Positions 42,637-51,965 of a stretch of 64,000 bases of DNA are shown in pieces. The stretch is from Streptomyces fulvoviolaceus (GTDB taxonomy: Bacteria > Actinomycetota > Actinomycetes > Streptomycetales > Streptomycetaceae), in the NCBI RefSeq assembly GCF_000718165.1, contig NZ_JOEY01000021.1, positions 95,261 to 159,260 of the forward strand. Reading direction: 5' to 3'. Numbering within the stretch: the first letter of the stretch is position 1; each line of letters starts with the position of its first letter. A program made the position numbers and the translations under genes. The notes beneath the pieces were generated by a model, which was not told the origin of the DNA, did not search any database, and saw only the letters and a list, made by a program, of their open reading frames with translations.

Positions 42637-44817
42637 GTGAAGAAGCAGATGCACAGCGAACCAGCACACCCGTGGCAGGACAAGCGGCTGACACCGGACG
42701 AACGCGCCCGGCTCGTCGTCACCGCGATGACCGAGGACGAGAAGTTCGCCTGGCTCTCCGCGCCGATCGCGGTCCCTATCCCCGGCCGCCCGCCGATCCC
42801 GGACGGTGCATTGGGCTCGGCGGCGTTCTACCCGCCGATCGAGCGCCTCGGTATCCCGGGCATCCAGCAGTCCGACGCCAGCCTCGGCGTGGTCAACCCC
42901 GGCGGTGTCCGCGAGGGTGACGAGGCCACCGCGCTCCCGTCCTCACTGCTGCTCGGCGCGACGTTCGACACAGAGACCGCCCGCGAGACCGGGGCGCTCC
43001 TCGGCCGGCAGGCGCGGGCGCAGGGATTCGCGGTGTTGCTCGCCGGCGGCGCGAACCTGGTCCGGGAGGCCACCGGCGGCCGTAATTTCGAGTACGTCGG
43101 CGAGGATCCGCTCCTCACCGGCAGGCTCGTCGGCGCGTCTGTCGCGGCAATCCAGGCCGAGGGCGTGGTGTCCACGGTCAAGCACTTCTCCCTCAACGCG
43201 CAGGAGACCGGCCGGGTGATGGCGGACTCCCGCATCGAGGAGGCCGCCCACCGCGAGTCCGACCTGCTCGCGTTCCAGATCGCGATCGAGGAGGGCCGGC
43301 CCGGGTCGGTCATGCCCGGCTACAACCTCGTCAACGGCCACTACGCCGGGGAGAACGCCCACCTCATCAACGGCGTCCTGAAGGGCGAGTGGCAGTTCGA
43401 GGGATGGGTCATGTCCGACTGGGGCGCCACTCACAGCACCGAGAAGGCCGCGCTCGCCGGTCTGGACGTGCAGTCCGGCGCCGACTTCGATGCCGAGCAC
43501 TACTTCGGCGAACCGCTGCGTGCCGCGGTCCGCGAGGGCCGCGTCCCGCCCGAGCGCATCGACGACATGGTCCACCGGCAGCTGAGGACCCTGTTCCGGC
43601 TCGGCGTCATCGACAACCCGCCGACGCCCGGCGGCCCGATCGACCTCGCCGCGGGCCGCCGTATCGCCCAGCGCGCCGCGGAACGCGGCCTCGTCCTGCT
43701 CAAGAACGAGGCCGACACCCTGCCCGCGGCACAGGGCCTCGACCACATCCTGGTCATCGGCCGCCACGCCGACGCCGGCGTCCTCGCCGGCGGCGGGTCC
43801 TCCGCCGTCACGCCCAAGGGGAGCCTCGTCGAGCCGTCCGGCTTCGACCGGGTCTGGTCCGACCGCGTCCACCACCCGTCCTCCCCCCTGGAGGCCATCC
43901 GGGCCGAGGCCGGCGCCGGGCGCGTGGACTTCCTCGACGGCACCGACCACGACGCCGCGGTCGCCGCCGCCGAGGGCGCGGACCTCGTCGTGATCCTCGC
44001 CGAGGAGTGGCGCGCAGAGGGCCTCGACCTGCCGGGCGTCGGACTCCCGGACGGGCAGGAGGACCTCATCGAGAAGGTGGCCGCCGCGAACCCGCGGACC
44101 GTCGTCGTCATCGAGTCCGGCGGCGCCGTCAGCGTGCCGTGGGCGTCGAAGGTCCCTGCCGTCATCGCGGCGTTCTACCCCGGGATCGGCGGAGCGGAGG
44201 CGATCGCCGGAGTACTGTTCGGCCGGGTCAACCCCTCGGGTCGTCTCCCCGTCACATTCCCCGCCCACGTCGGCCAGTTGCCGCGCCCCGAGCAGTGGGA
44301 CCCGGCCACGACGACATCGAACCCGAACCAGGAACGGATCGGGGAGATCTTCGAGGTCCCGTACGACATCGAGGGCAGCGACGTCGGCTACCGCTGGTTC
44401 GCCCGCGAAGAGCACACCCCGCACTACCCGTTCGGCTGGGGGCTCTCGTACACGACCTTCGCGTTCAGCGGTCTCACCGTCACCGCCGATGGCGCGGACG
44501 TGCGGGTGCGAGGAGTCGTCACAAACACCGGGACCCGCGAGGGGGCGGCCGTGCCGCAGGTCTACGTCGGCCGTGCTTGCCAGGACGGCGCAGACTTCGT
44601 CCCGCGTCTCGCCGCGTTCGACCGGGTGCACCTCGAAGCTGGCCAGAGCCGCTCGGTCGAACTGTGCCTCGAACCCCGCGTCCTCGCCCGATGGGACGAC
44701 GTCGATGGCGCCTTCCACATCGCGGGCGGCGACTATGAGGTCCGCATCGGGGCGCATGCCCTCGACGAGGACGGCCCGACCCAGACCATCAAACTCGCAA
44801 CCTCACTCCTGCACTGA
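42637..44817 (+). CDS. Glycoside hydrolase family 3 beta-glucosidase
   Basis: The 726-residue enzyme has the GH3 N-terminal barrel (GIQQSDASLGVVNPGG, VKHFSLNAQETGR, nucleophile Asp261 in GWVMSDWGATHS), the GH3 C-terminal sandwich (GLVLLKNEADTLP, YPGIGGAEAIAGVLFG) and a C-terminal fibronectin-III-like domain (FGWGLSYTTFAFSGL). It lacks a signal peptide and so acts on imported oligosaccharides or glycosides. The GTG at 42637 has AAGGAGAAG upstream. It follows the MFS gene by 74 bases on the same strand. Confidence 0.92.
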   Translation: MKKQMHSEPAHPWQDKRLTPDERARLVVTAMTEDEKFAWLSAPIAVPIPGRPPIPDGALGSAAFYPPIERLGIPGIQQSDASLGVVNPGGVREGDEATALPSSLLLGATFDTETARETGALLGRQARAQGFAVLLAGGANLVREATGGRNFEYVGEDPLLTGRLVGASVAAIQAEGVVSTVKHFSLNAQETGRVMADSRIEEAAHRESDLLAFQIAIEEGRPGSVMPGYNLVNGHYAGENAHLINGVLKGEWQFEGWVMSDWGATHSTEKAALAGLDVQSGADFDAEHYFGEPLRAAVREGRVPPERIDDMVHRQLRTLFRLGVIDNPPTPGGPIDLAAGRRIAQRAAERGLVLLKNEADTLPAAQGLDHILVIGRHADAGVLAGGGSSAVTPKGSLVEPSGFDRVWSDRVHHPSSPLEAIRAEAGAGRVDFLDGTDHDAAVAAAEGADLVVILAEEWRAEGLDLPGVGLPDGQEDLIEKVAAANPRTVVVIESGGAVSVPWASKVPAVIAAFYPGIGGAEAIAGVLFGRVNPSGRLPVTFPAHVGQLPRPEQWDPATTTSNPNQERIGEIFEVPYDIEGSDVGYRWFAREEHTPHYPFGWGLSYTTFAFSGLTVTADGADVRVRGVVTNTGTREGAAVPQVYVGRACQDGADFVPRLAAFDRVHLEAGQSRSVELCLEPRVLARWDDVDGAFHIAGGDYEVRIGAHALDEDGPTQTIKLATSLLH

Positions 44818-44994
44818 CACCCGCCCAACGAGAGGCCCTTGGCTGACGAACCTGTGGTCGGTTGGGCGCGCTGCGGAAGCTCCTTCGATTCGTCCGGCGG
44901 GCGCATGCAGTTACTGCTCCCGTGAACTTGGCCTGAGGCTCCTGCTTCGTACTCAGGTGACCTCGGCTGCCGATGTGGGCGCAGTCCGCTGCTG

Positions 44995-45753
44995 TCCCCG
45001 ATACTGCAGGGATACCACCAGATTCGGCGCCTGTGCTGCGCTGCCGGTGAGGGGCACCCCGTCACCGAAGTGTGGCAGGCCACGGAGGAGGACTTGTGCA
45101 GGGCCTTGGACGGGCTCGTAGACGAGAAGGTGAGGAGCAGGGCCGAGGGCACGCTGGGCGGTGCGCTGGCGGAGGGCTTCTTCGCCCATGCCGTGGTGTT
45201 GGTCGAGGGGCGCGGGAATGAGGGAGTGATCACCGGTTGCGCGGACCGGTCGGGGATCAACCTGGGCGCGGAGGGCATCAGTGTCATCGAGGTCCACGGC
45301 AAGGACAACCTCATGATCTCTGACGCACTCTTCAGTGCCCTGGGCGTGCCCTGCTATGTCGTGTTCGACGGCGACGCCGGCATGGCGGAGCGCAAGCGGG
45401 CGCCGGTGCAACACCTCATCCCGCAGCAGCGGCAGGAAAAGGAGCAGGAGTCCGAGCGCCAGGCACGGAACAACCGGACCAAGAACGCGAATCTTCTGCA
45501 GTACCTGGGTGCAACGCCGAATCCCCAGCCCGCCGACGACTCGACCGGCCGCTACACCGTATTCGAGGACACCCTGGAGACCCACCTCGCCCAGCAATGG
45601 CCGACCTGGGAGGAGCGCAGACAGGAACTCGTTCGTACCGGCGAGGGTGTCGATGGGAAGAACGCTGCGACATGTCTGGAGACGACGCGGACGGTCGCTA
45701 CGGAGCCCATCGTCTCTTCCTGCCTGCCTTGCTGGAGAACGTCCGGTCGCTGA
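44995..45753 (+). pseudogene. 5'-truncated, 3'-frameshifted remnant of an OLD-family nuclease
   Basis: From 44995 the frame reads SPILQGYHQIRRL and continues into VTEVWQATEEDLCRALDG, AEGFFAHAVVLVEG (TOPRIM), VHGKDNLMISDAL and GVPCYVVFDGDAGM. It matches the C-terminal half of the gene at 46183 along its length at about half the positions. The ATPase half is missing, and near 45715 a frameshift moves the natural end (LPALLENVRSL) out of frame. It is a relative of, not a recent copy from, the convergent gene 430 bases away. Confidence 0.8.
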
Positions 45754-45914
45754 CCGGGCGACGATAGCCAGATGGTTCCCTCACGCGGGCTCGCAGTTCT
45801 GCGTCATTGTGGGAAGGGTTGCCGACTTGGCCGTGCTGGAGATGGAGGCCACCTGCAACCAAAGCCGTAAACACAGCAGATGAGGACCCATTTTGTCCAA
45901 CACGGTCGGCGACT

Positions 45915-45966
45915 GCGGGGGCTACGAGATCTCAACACGTGAGGGGCTGCGCCCAACACGCTTTCC
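45915..45966 (-). other. Degenerate tRNA-Ser 3' segment (probable old att site)
   Basis: Read on the minus strand the sequence runs TTGGAAAGCGTGTTGGG, GCAGCCCCTCACG, then ATCTCGTA and CCGC. This follows the anticodon loop, variable arm, T-arm and acceptor end of a Streptomyces tRNA-Ser, with mismatches in the T-loop. It has no 5' half. Integrative elements that use tRNA genes duplicate exactly this 3' part. Confidence 0.55.
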
Positions 45967-46061
45967 AAGTCTTCGTCTGGGGGTTCGGGGGAGATCGGGA
46001 CGTTCCGACCTGCGGCGGAGCGGTTGGTCGGCGAGCTTCCGAACGGTCCCGGACGTCGGCG

Positions 46062-46082
46062 AATGAGACCAGAAATGAGACC
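46062..46082. repeat. Direct repeat AATGAGACC x2
   Basis: AATGAGACC occurs at 46062-46070 and 46074-46082, a period of 12. It lies 100 bases from the tRNA-like segment, where recombinase arm sites are expected in Streptomyces integrative elements. Confidence 0.45.
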
Positions 46083-46134
46083 GCAACGCGGTCAGGGACT
46101 TGCTGGTTAAGAGGCAGACGTGACCACATCCGGT

Positions 46135-46155
46135 AGCCGACCTGCAAGGTCGGCT
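46135..46155 (-). terminator. Hairpin downstream of the OLD-nuclease gene
   Basis: AGCCGACCT (46135-46143) pairs exactly with 46147-46155 around GCA. It is 28 bases past the stop of the minus-strand nuclease gene, where a terminator is expected. Confidence 0.55.
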
Positions 46156-46182
46156 CCCGGAATGAGTGCAAGAGGCTGACAC

Positions 46183-48099
46183 CTACTTCGCCAGATGCTG
46201 GACGTTGTCGAGCATGGCTACCAGCTCGACGGGCGGCTCTGAAGAGGCAGTCAGAGTTGCCTCCCGGTAGGTGACTGCGTCTTTCCCGGCGAAGCCGTCA
46301 CCAGAGTCGATCAGCTCCCGCCGACGTGCCCACCACGCTGGCCAGTCTGTCTCCAGGTAGGTCTCAAGGTTGTCGTGGAACACCGCGTAGGTGGCCTCCG
46401 CAGCCGTCGTGGGCCACGGGGTCACGGAAGCCCCGAGATATCGGAGGAGATCGGCGTTCTTCCCAGCGTTCTTCCGGGCCTGCCTCTCGAACTCCAGCTC
46501 CTTCTCTCGTCGCTTCTCCTGGGCCAAGTCCCGTACCGACTCACGCTTGCGCTGCTCCATGCCCGCGTCCCCGTCGAAGACGACGTAGCAAGGGACTCCG
46601 AGGGTGGTAAGGATGGCGTGGCACAGAAGCAGGTTGTCCTTGCCCTGGGCGTTGATCACGGTGACACCCAGGGCACCGAGATTGCGGCGGTGCCGCTCCG
46701 CGCAGGCGAGGAGCACGGCCTCCTCAGTGAATCCCTCGACCAGCATCACGGCATGGGCGAAGAAGCCTTCGGCCAGCGTGTTGGAACACCGGGTCCCCGC
46801 GTACCGCTTGATGGACTCCTCTTTGACCAGGCCCGCAAGGGTCTGGCAGAGGTCGGCCTCGGTCACCTGCCAGACTTGGGTGACGGGGTGCTCCGCAGCG
46901 CCCTCCCGGCTCAGGCGGCGGATCTGGTGGTAGTCGCGCGGATCGATGAAGATCGGACTGTGCGTCGCGTACATCACCTGGGTTCGTCCCTCGGGGGATG
47001 ACGCGACCAGCTCACGCAGCACGCTCGCGAACGTCTTTGCCTGCGGGGGATGTTGGAAGAGCTCGGGCTCCTCAATGGCGAGGCAGAAGGTTCGGGTTCC
47101 GTCTTGCGGGTTCATACGCTCGGCAAGGAGCTTCAGGGCGGCGATGATCAGGGCACGCTGGAAGCCGTGACCCTGCCGGTAGACCGAGGTCTTGGCGGCG
47201 CCGTCCTTGATGCTGACCTCGAACGACGTCCTGGAGAGCTTCGGCGCCTGGACAATGGGGGTTACGACCACCTGGCGGCCCGTCGTGAACTTCGCGACCT
47301 CGTCCGACAGTGCGACCGAGAGATCGTCGAGCACAGGCCCGTAGACCTTGGTGTGCACGTCCTGGCGCGCCTGGTGTGCGTTCTCCTCGATCTCTCCGAG
47401 CTGCTCGGTCGCCTCCGACCGGTCCACGGCGTGATCGAGGATCCGCCCGATGGCGGTGTTCCTGCGGTCGTCGGTCTCCTCGTACGCGCGCAGATCGGCG
47501 GAGATGAACACGAAGTCGATCAGCTTGGCCAGCAGACTCTGCCCGGCGAACCCGAAGAAGTGTGTGTCCTCGACCTCTGACTCGGTGAGCCGCTCACGGT
47601 GGGACAGTTCCCAGAGCCGCATCGCCTCGTCGACAGCGTCCGCGTTGCCCGCCGGCGGCAGCTCGAGGTCCGGGTCGCTCTCCCGAAGGGCGCTATAGGC
47701 CCTGCGCTTGTCCATGGCTTTCGTGTGTCGGCGGACCTCCTCGAAGGGGCGGAACGCGAGCGCCTTGCCGGTGATCTTGTCTGCGCCGTCCTGCTAAGTG
47801 CGCCAGATGCTCACGCTCTCGGCTCCCTCAGGGGCGTAGCGGCCCAGAGACTCGCGGTCGTACGCGGTGAGACTGTCGAACTCCACCTCTACGGAGATGC
47901 GGTCGCCGTCCGCCGCGGAGTGAAGGTCGTCCGTGCTCAGGCCGACCTCCTTTTCACCGTTGAAGAACCAGTCGAGTGCTCGCAACACGGTGGACTTGCC
48001 GACCCCGGTCGGGCCGATGAAGGAGGTTATCTCCTCGAAGGAGATGTCCACTTTGTGTAGGCAGTAGAAGTTCTGGATGCGCACGCGCTTGATTTTCAC
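46183..48099 (-). pseudogene. OLD-family ATP-dependent nuclease with in-frame amber codon
   Basis: One frame runs from the GTG at 48099 (MKIKRVRIQNFYCLHKVDIS) to 46183, 639 codons, interrupted by a single TAG at 47794-47796 after SVSIWRT. Upstream lies the ATPase start with Walker A GPTGVGKST (about 29-37). After the stop the frame continues seamlessly (QDGADKITGKALAFRPFEEV, LAIEEPELFQHPP as signature/Walker B, ATHSPIFID), then a TOPRIM nuclease domain (AVMLVEG, YVVFDGDAGM). OLD proteins (P2 Old, GajA of Gabija) are DNA nucleases, often in phage defence. The stop splits the ATPase, so it is inactive unless read through. Confidence 0.85.
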
Positions 48100-48488
48100 G
48101 GCCGTCCTGAAAACGTGGTCCGGAAGGGCTCCTTGAGCCACTTGTGACGGTCGTGATGCTAGCGACGCAGGTTACGGGGTGTCACAGAATATGAGGCTCC
48201 CTGATCGGAACTTCCGGCATATATGTAAAAATCGACCACGAATGTCCGAACTTGCTTTTGAACATCGCTTACTTGGTCGGATTCTCAGCGGTCACTCAGT
48301 TGCTGTCCCGCGACAGGGAATCTTGAGCATGTGCCGTCGAATTTTGACTGCAGAGCGTGGTTCGACGAGTTAAGGTCGGTAGCGACTGATCTGCGCAACT
48401 TAGTCAAGCTGCCCCCCTGTTCCAGCAGGATTCCAACTGGTGGAAAAGGCCCGTGTATTACGTGCTGAAATCACCTACGCGCGCGGCG
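48100..48488. other. AT-richer intergenic region upstream of the OLD-nuclease gene
   Basis: These 389 bases have visibly lower GC than their surroundings (for example GGCATATATGTAAAAATCG near 48220). They contain no supportable gene and probably include the nuclease promoter. The composition fits horizontally acquired DNA. Confidence 0.5.
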
Positions 48489-49463
48489 CTATTTGCCCCT
48501 TATCTCGTCCAGCTGCCTCTGCTCCCACCAGTCCAGGATCATCTGTAGACGCTTTACCGATGGCTCAACCGGGCTGAGCGCCCGGTCCAAGTTTATGAAA
48601 GGGATCATCAGGTCTAGGAGCGATGTGGTCTTCGTCTTCAGGTCGGACGCACGCTTGGTCCAGGACCGGAGCCGTGGATGTTCCTTGCTGATGCTCGTTA
48701 GCAGGCGACCGAAATCGTCGTCCGGAGCCGGGATCTGTATGTCGTCGCCGGGCGGATCCAGAAGTGTCTGCGCAATGACGACCGCCGTGGCAATGTTGTC
48801 CACTCGCTTCACGGTGTGATCGCTGAATCGCTCAGCCACTACCATCAGATCCATCTCCAGACCATCGGCGAGTAGTCCTGACAGTTCATGGGGCTGCACG
48901 ACGGGGCCAGGTTTGGAAGTCGCCATCACCCAGGCGATCGGCTTGTGCCGGGCAAGGAGCTGGCTCGCTAGGATCATGTACGCCAACACGAGATCACTGA
49001 TCAAACCCGCTTCGAGGGTCTCCCGGTGGTACGTCGCGTTGCGATACTCATGCATTCGATCGAGCACCTCGCACTCCTGGGACGTCAGCACCTTCTTCTT
49101 CGTCAGATATCTGGTCTTGTCGCGCAGGTTGTCGTCGATCCGCTTGCGCTGCTCCGGCCCTACGTGCTCTTCGACCGCCTTGTCCAACATCGCACTCAGC
49201 GGCACACCGTTGTCGCGGGACTCCTTCATCTCCCCGATGAGGCTGTCAGGTAGTTGCAGAGCGAGTTGGGCGTTGACTTCACGGCCCACGATCACCTCGA
49301 CCAGGTGGTCGACAAGAAGCAGCGCAAGCCGATCATGCGCCTGGTCACCAACGGCCGCGCATCGTCGAATCTCAGAGATCTCAATCGCGAGCCAGTTCCA
49401 CTGCTCGGTATCGACCACCGCCTGCACACGATCCCAGTCGCGCGCGAAGGGCTGAAACGGCAT
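48489..49463 (-). CDS. HEPN-like domain protein, candidate RNase
   Basis: The 324-residue protein from the ATG at 49463 (MPFQPFARDWDRVQAVVDT) is largely helical. At 141-146 it reads EY-RNATYH-RETL, the R-x4-H motif of HEPN ribonucleases, in the right setting after LTSQECEVLDRMHEY. Another helix, HDRLALLLVDHLVEVIVGREVN, also resembles HEPN/abortive-infection proteins. The C-terminal third has no recognised domain. The frame extends upstream over the ImmA gene on the same strand, so the start is uncertain; 49463 has only a distant AGGATGG. It is the third gene of a minus-strand run after the hypothetical and ImmA genes. Confidence 0.65.
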   Translation of the reverse strand: MPFQPFARDWDRVQAVVDTEQWNWLAIEISEIRRCAAVGDQAHDRLALLLVDHLVEVIVGREVNAQLALQLPDSLIGEMKESRDNGVPLSAMLDKAVEEHVGPEQRKRIDDNLRDKTRYLTKKKVLTSQECEVLDRMHEYRNATYHRETLEAGLISDLVLAYMILASQLLARHKPIAWVMATSKPGPVVQPHELSGLLADGLEMDLMVVAERFSDHTVKRVDNIATAVVIAQTLLDPPGDDIQIPAPDDDFGRLLTSISKEHPRLRSWTKRASDLKTKTTSLLDLMIPFINLDRALSPVEPSVKRLQMILDWWEQRQLDEIRGK

Positions 49464-49573
49464 AACTTGACAATCCCATCCTGCGGATCCGGGGTACAGC
49501 AAGGTGTGGTACATCGCCGAATGCATGGCTCCGTTCGGGCCGAGCAGTGATCCGTCCGGTGCCGCCGCTCCTG

Positions 49574-50746
49574 TCAAAGGGAGGTGTCGGTCAGTACGAG
49601 AGCCGGTCGAGGGTCCTGGGCGTCGAGGAGTTCGTGGACCATCTTCTTGGGCCATCGCAACTCTCCCGCCAAGGTTTCCGCAGTAACGCCCTTCCGTTGG
49701 GCCATGTCCAGGGCACGCTGAAGCAATACCGGGACCTCTCCCGGGAAGCTGCGTACCGGCGTAGGAGGGAGCAAGCCTTCCGATCGCAGGGCTTTGAGGC
49801 GCTTCCATGCTCGGCTGCTCACTGCTTCGGTGTGCAGGCCCAGTTCGCGGCACCGCACCAGCAGGGAATCCAGAGAGACCCCCCAGGTTTGTTGAAGTCT
49901 TCCCAGAGCTGTGAAGTCGACTCGTGTCGGCAACGCACCGGTGAGCCGCGCGGAGGGTGTCAGGAACTCGGCGGCGAAGGCATCAGCTTGGCGTTCGTTT
50001 TGGATATCTCCGGGATGAGCTTCTCCGTGGAGGAGGAGGTGGCCTAGCTCATGAGCGCAGCTGAATCGGTGGCGGAAGACGTCATCCCGCTCGTCATTGA
50101 GCACGACCACCGGCCGTGGGAGCCGAGCTGTGGAGAATCCGTACACCTTGCGGCTGTCCGGGTTGAGATAGGGCATGACGCTCACCAAAATGCCATGCGA
50201 CTCCAGCAACCGCACTAGGTGCGGAATCGGTCCATCGCCCAACCCCCACTGAGCACGCAGAGCGTGAGCGGCTTGCTGAGGGTCAGAGGCAAGGCCCGGG
50301 GTTGTCTCCCCGCCGTCCCAGCCCGGCAGGTCGACTCTGGGCAAACGGATGTGCGTCTCTAGCGTGTGCGCCAGTTCCCACAACAGCTCCGTGAACGACA
50401 AGCTTCGTTCGCGTTCCCGAGCGGGTGCGGACCTCAGGGACCGGAAGTGTACGGAGGCAGTGTCCAGCACGGCCCGTGGACGTCCTGCGGTGAAGAACGC
50501 GCTGGGCATTCCCAGTGCCTCGGCCAGCCGCCGTACCTGCTCCGGACGTGGCCGGATGGCCCCCGCCTCGTATTGACCGACGGCCGCCGGCGTTACGTCG
50601 ATCTTGGTAGCCAACTCCTTCTTCGACCAACCTGCCAGGCGTCGGGCCTGGGTGAGTCGCGCACCATCAAAGGCCGCAGCCACAGAAGAGGAGACGTCCA
50701 GCGGCAAAACCGGCGCCAGTGACAAGGGGGGATGCTTAGCGTTCAT
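49574..50746 (-). CDS. HTH-XRE / ImmA-IrrE metallopeptidase fusion protein
   Basis: The 390-residue protein has an XRE helix-turn-helix at about 27-80 (DGARLTQARRLAGWSKKELATKIDVTPAAVGQYEAG) and a C-terminal zinc peptidase with CAHELGHLLLH (HELGH at 232-236), followed by ERQADAFAAEFLTP. ImmA/IrrE proteases cleave partner repressors upon DNA damage or phage signals, and in such fusions the protein can regulate its own operon. The ATG at 50746 overlaps the end of the upstream gene by 11 bases, so the two are coupled. Confidence 0.88.
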   Translation of the reverse strand: MNAKHPPLSLAPVLPLDVSSSVAAAFDGARLTQARRLAGWSKKELATKIDVTPAAVGQYEAGAIRPRPEQVRRLAEALGMPSAFFTAGRPRAVLDTASVHFRSLRSAPARERERSLSFTELLWELAHTLETHIRLPRVDLPGWDGGETTPGLASDPQQAAHALRAQWGLGDGPIPHLVRLLESHGILVSVMPYLNPDSRKVYGFSTARLPRPVVVLNDERDDVFRHRFSCAHELGHLLLHGEAHPGDIQNERQADAFAAEFLTPSARLTGALPTRVDFTALGRLQQTWGVSLDSLLVRCRELGLHTEAVSSRAWKRLKALRSEGLLPPTPVRSFPGEVPVLLQRALDMAQRKGVTAETLAGELRWPKKMVHELLDAQDPRPALVLTDTSL

Positions 50747-51491
50747 CACTCTCGTTCGCGGTACCGTCTGCGTCTTCCAGGTTGATGTCGGGTTCGGCAC
50801 CGGTACCGAAGCCTGGCGTGATCGGGGCCGTGGGCGCGACGACCGACAGGCCACCTGCACCGCCCTCGGCCTCGGCGATGGGGAAAGGCTCGATCCAGTC
50901 CCACTTAACGGAGCCCTCGGAGTCCAGTGTCGCTTCGCCGACGTAGCACTTGAGCAGGCCCCCCTCACGGTTGCTGGCATAGGCGAGTAGCAGCATCTTC
51001 GGCTGGTCGGGAAGCTCCTCTGGAGCCTCGTCCAACTCGTCGATGGTCCACTCCTGCCCGTCGATGCCTTCGCTGATCTGAAGGGCAGTCTGGACTTGCG
51101 GGGCGAGCTTGCCGTAGGCAGCGAACAGCTCCTGGCGGATCTGCGAGGCTCGCACCTTCATCTCGCGCACGTCGGTGGTGGAGTCGTTGGCGTAGCAGAC
51201 GGGGTAGAGCACTGCACCATCGACGGCGAGCATGAATGTGCTTCGCACACGCAGGGGCTTGGCCTCGGGGAGGACCTCGGCCAAGTGCTCCTTGTCTTTC
51301 AGCGCACCCACACAGAACCGCCAGCGGTTGGTGCCGAAGGTATGGCCATCGCTCCACCTGCTGAACTCGTAGGCGTCGACCGCCTCCTGGTTGCCCGTTT
51401 TCAACGCCCAAATCACGTGACGCCGTATGCGTGGAGCGGAGGTTCCGACTGTCTGATCAAAGCGTGAAGGCTGCAACGCCACGCGAACCAC
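50736..51491 (-). CDS. Hypothetical protein coupled to the ImmA gene
   Basis: The 251-residue protein starts at a GTG at 51491 (VRVALQPSRFDQTVGT). It contains HVIWALKTGNQEAVDAYEFSRWSDGHTFGTNRWRFCVGAL and VDGAVLYPVCYANDST, then an acidic tail with Pro/Gly-rich APTAPITPGFGTGAEPDINLE. The family is not recognised. The 11-base overlap with the ImmA-HTH gene suggests the two gene products work as a pair, for example as peptidase target and controller. Confidence 0.7.
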   Translation of the reverse strand: MVRVALQPSRFDQTVGTSAPRIRRHVIWALKTGNQEAVDAYEFSRWSDGHTFGTNRWRFCVGALKDKEHLAEVLPEAKPLRVRSTFMLAVDGAVLYPVCYANDSTTDVREMKVRASQIRQELFAAYGKLAPQVQTALQISEGIDGQEWTIDELDEAPEELPDQPKMLLLAYASNREGGLLKCYVGEATLDSEGSVKWDWIEPFPIAEAEGGAGGLSVVAPTAPITPGFGTGAEPDINLEDADGTANESDER

Positions 51492-51655
51492 CCCTGGGTC
51501 GACTACAGAAGGACTTTACCCAACGACGGCGATCATGGTTGCGCACTTTAGTTTCCGCGTCAATGCCGACACCGGCTTGAGGGTGGTTCGGGTATTTTTG
51601 CCCGACTTGGGAAACTTGGCGCGTCGTTGATGTTGCACCACATTCGCCGGACGCC

Positions 51656-51964
51656 ATGCGGGGTGCGGCAGTAGACCTTGCACTACTGAGGGCGACCTCG
51701 CATGTCCATCACGCGAACTCACTGTGGTGGATGAGGCGATCGATTGGCCCGGAAGTCTCCGCTGCCGAACCCGAAGCAGAGGACATGCACCGCCGTACCT
51801 TCCTCGCCGCGAGCATCGCCGCGCTCGTGATCCCTGCCACCACGGCCGCCGCCCACAACGGCCTCGTTCAGGCCCTCCTGTCCGGACTGAGCCCGGCCAG
51901 CGCCGGTGACGCTCGCACCGCAGACGATCTGTTCGACTGTCAGCAGTGCTCCTTATGGTGTTGA
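51656..51964 (+). pseudogene. Fragment of a regulator-like gene
   Basis: A 102-codon frame contains AEDMHRRTFLAASIAALVIPATTAAAHNG, a segment often seen between the HTH and repeat domains of Streptomyces XRE/TPR regulators. The DNA-binding part and the rest are missing, and the frame ends abruptly in DCQQCSLWC. It looks like a decayed internal fragment. The flanking 51492-51655 shows nothing else. Confidence 0.4.
51954..51959 (+). promoter_or_regulatory. -10 box (TATGGT) of a probable leaderless transcript
   Basis: TATGGT ends six bases before the ATG at 51966, and no ribosome-binding site is present. The spacing fits transcription starting at the A of the ATG. Confidence 0.45.
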
Positions 51965-51965
51965 G

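Larger units (their letters stand above)
45754..46182. other. Intergenic island-junction region
   Basis: These 429 bases between two broken nuclease genes contain no gene. They hold a tRNA-Ser-like segment (45915-45966), a 12-bp-period direct repeat (46062-46082) and a hairpin (46135-46155), described separately. Together they look like the scar of an integrative element. Confidence 0.55.

Noticed and set aside
44822..44868. Terminator after the GH3 gene (CGCCCAAC/GTTGGGCG)
   Set aside because: The 8-bp arms are 31 bases apart, too long a loop for a convincing intrinsic terminator.
45915..45966. Functional tRNA-Ser gene
   Set aside because: Only the 3' part is present, and the T-stem and T-loop are mutated; it cannot fold as a tRNA.
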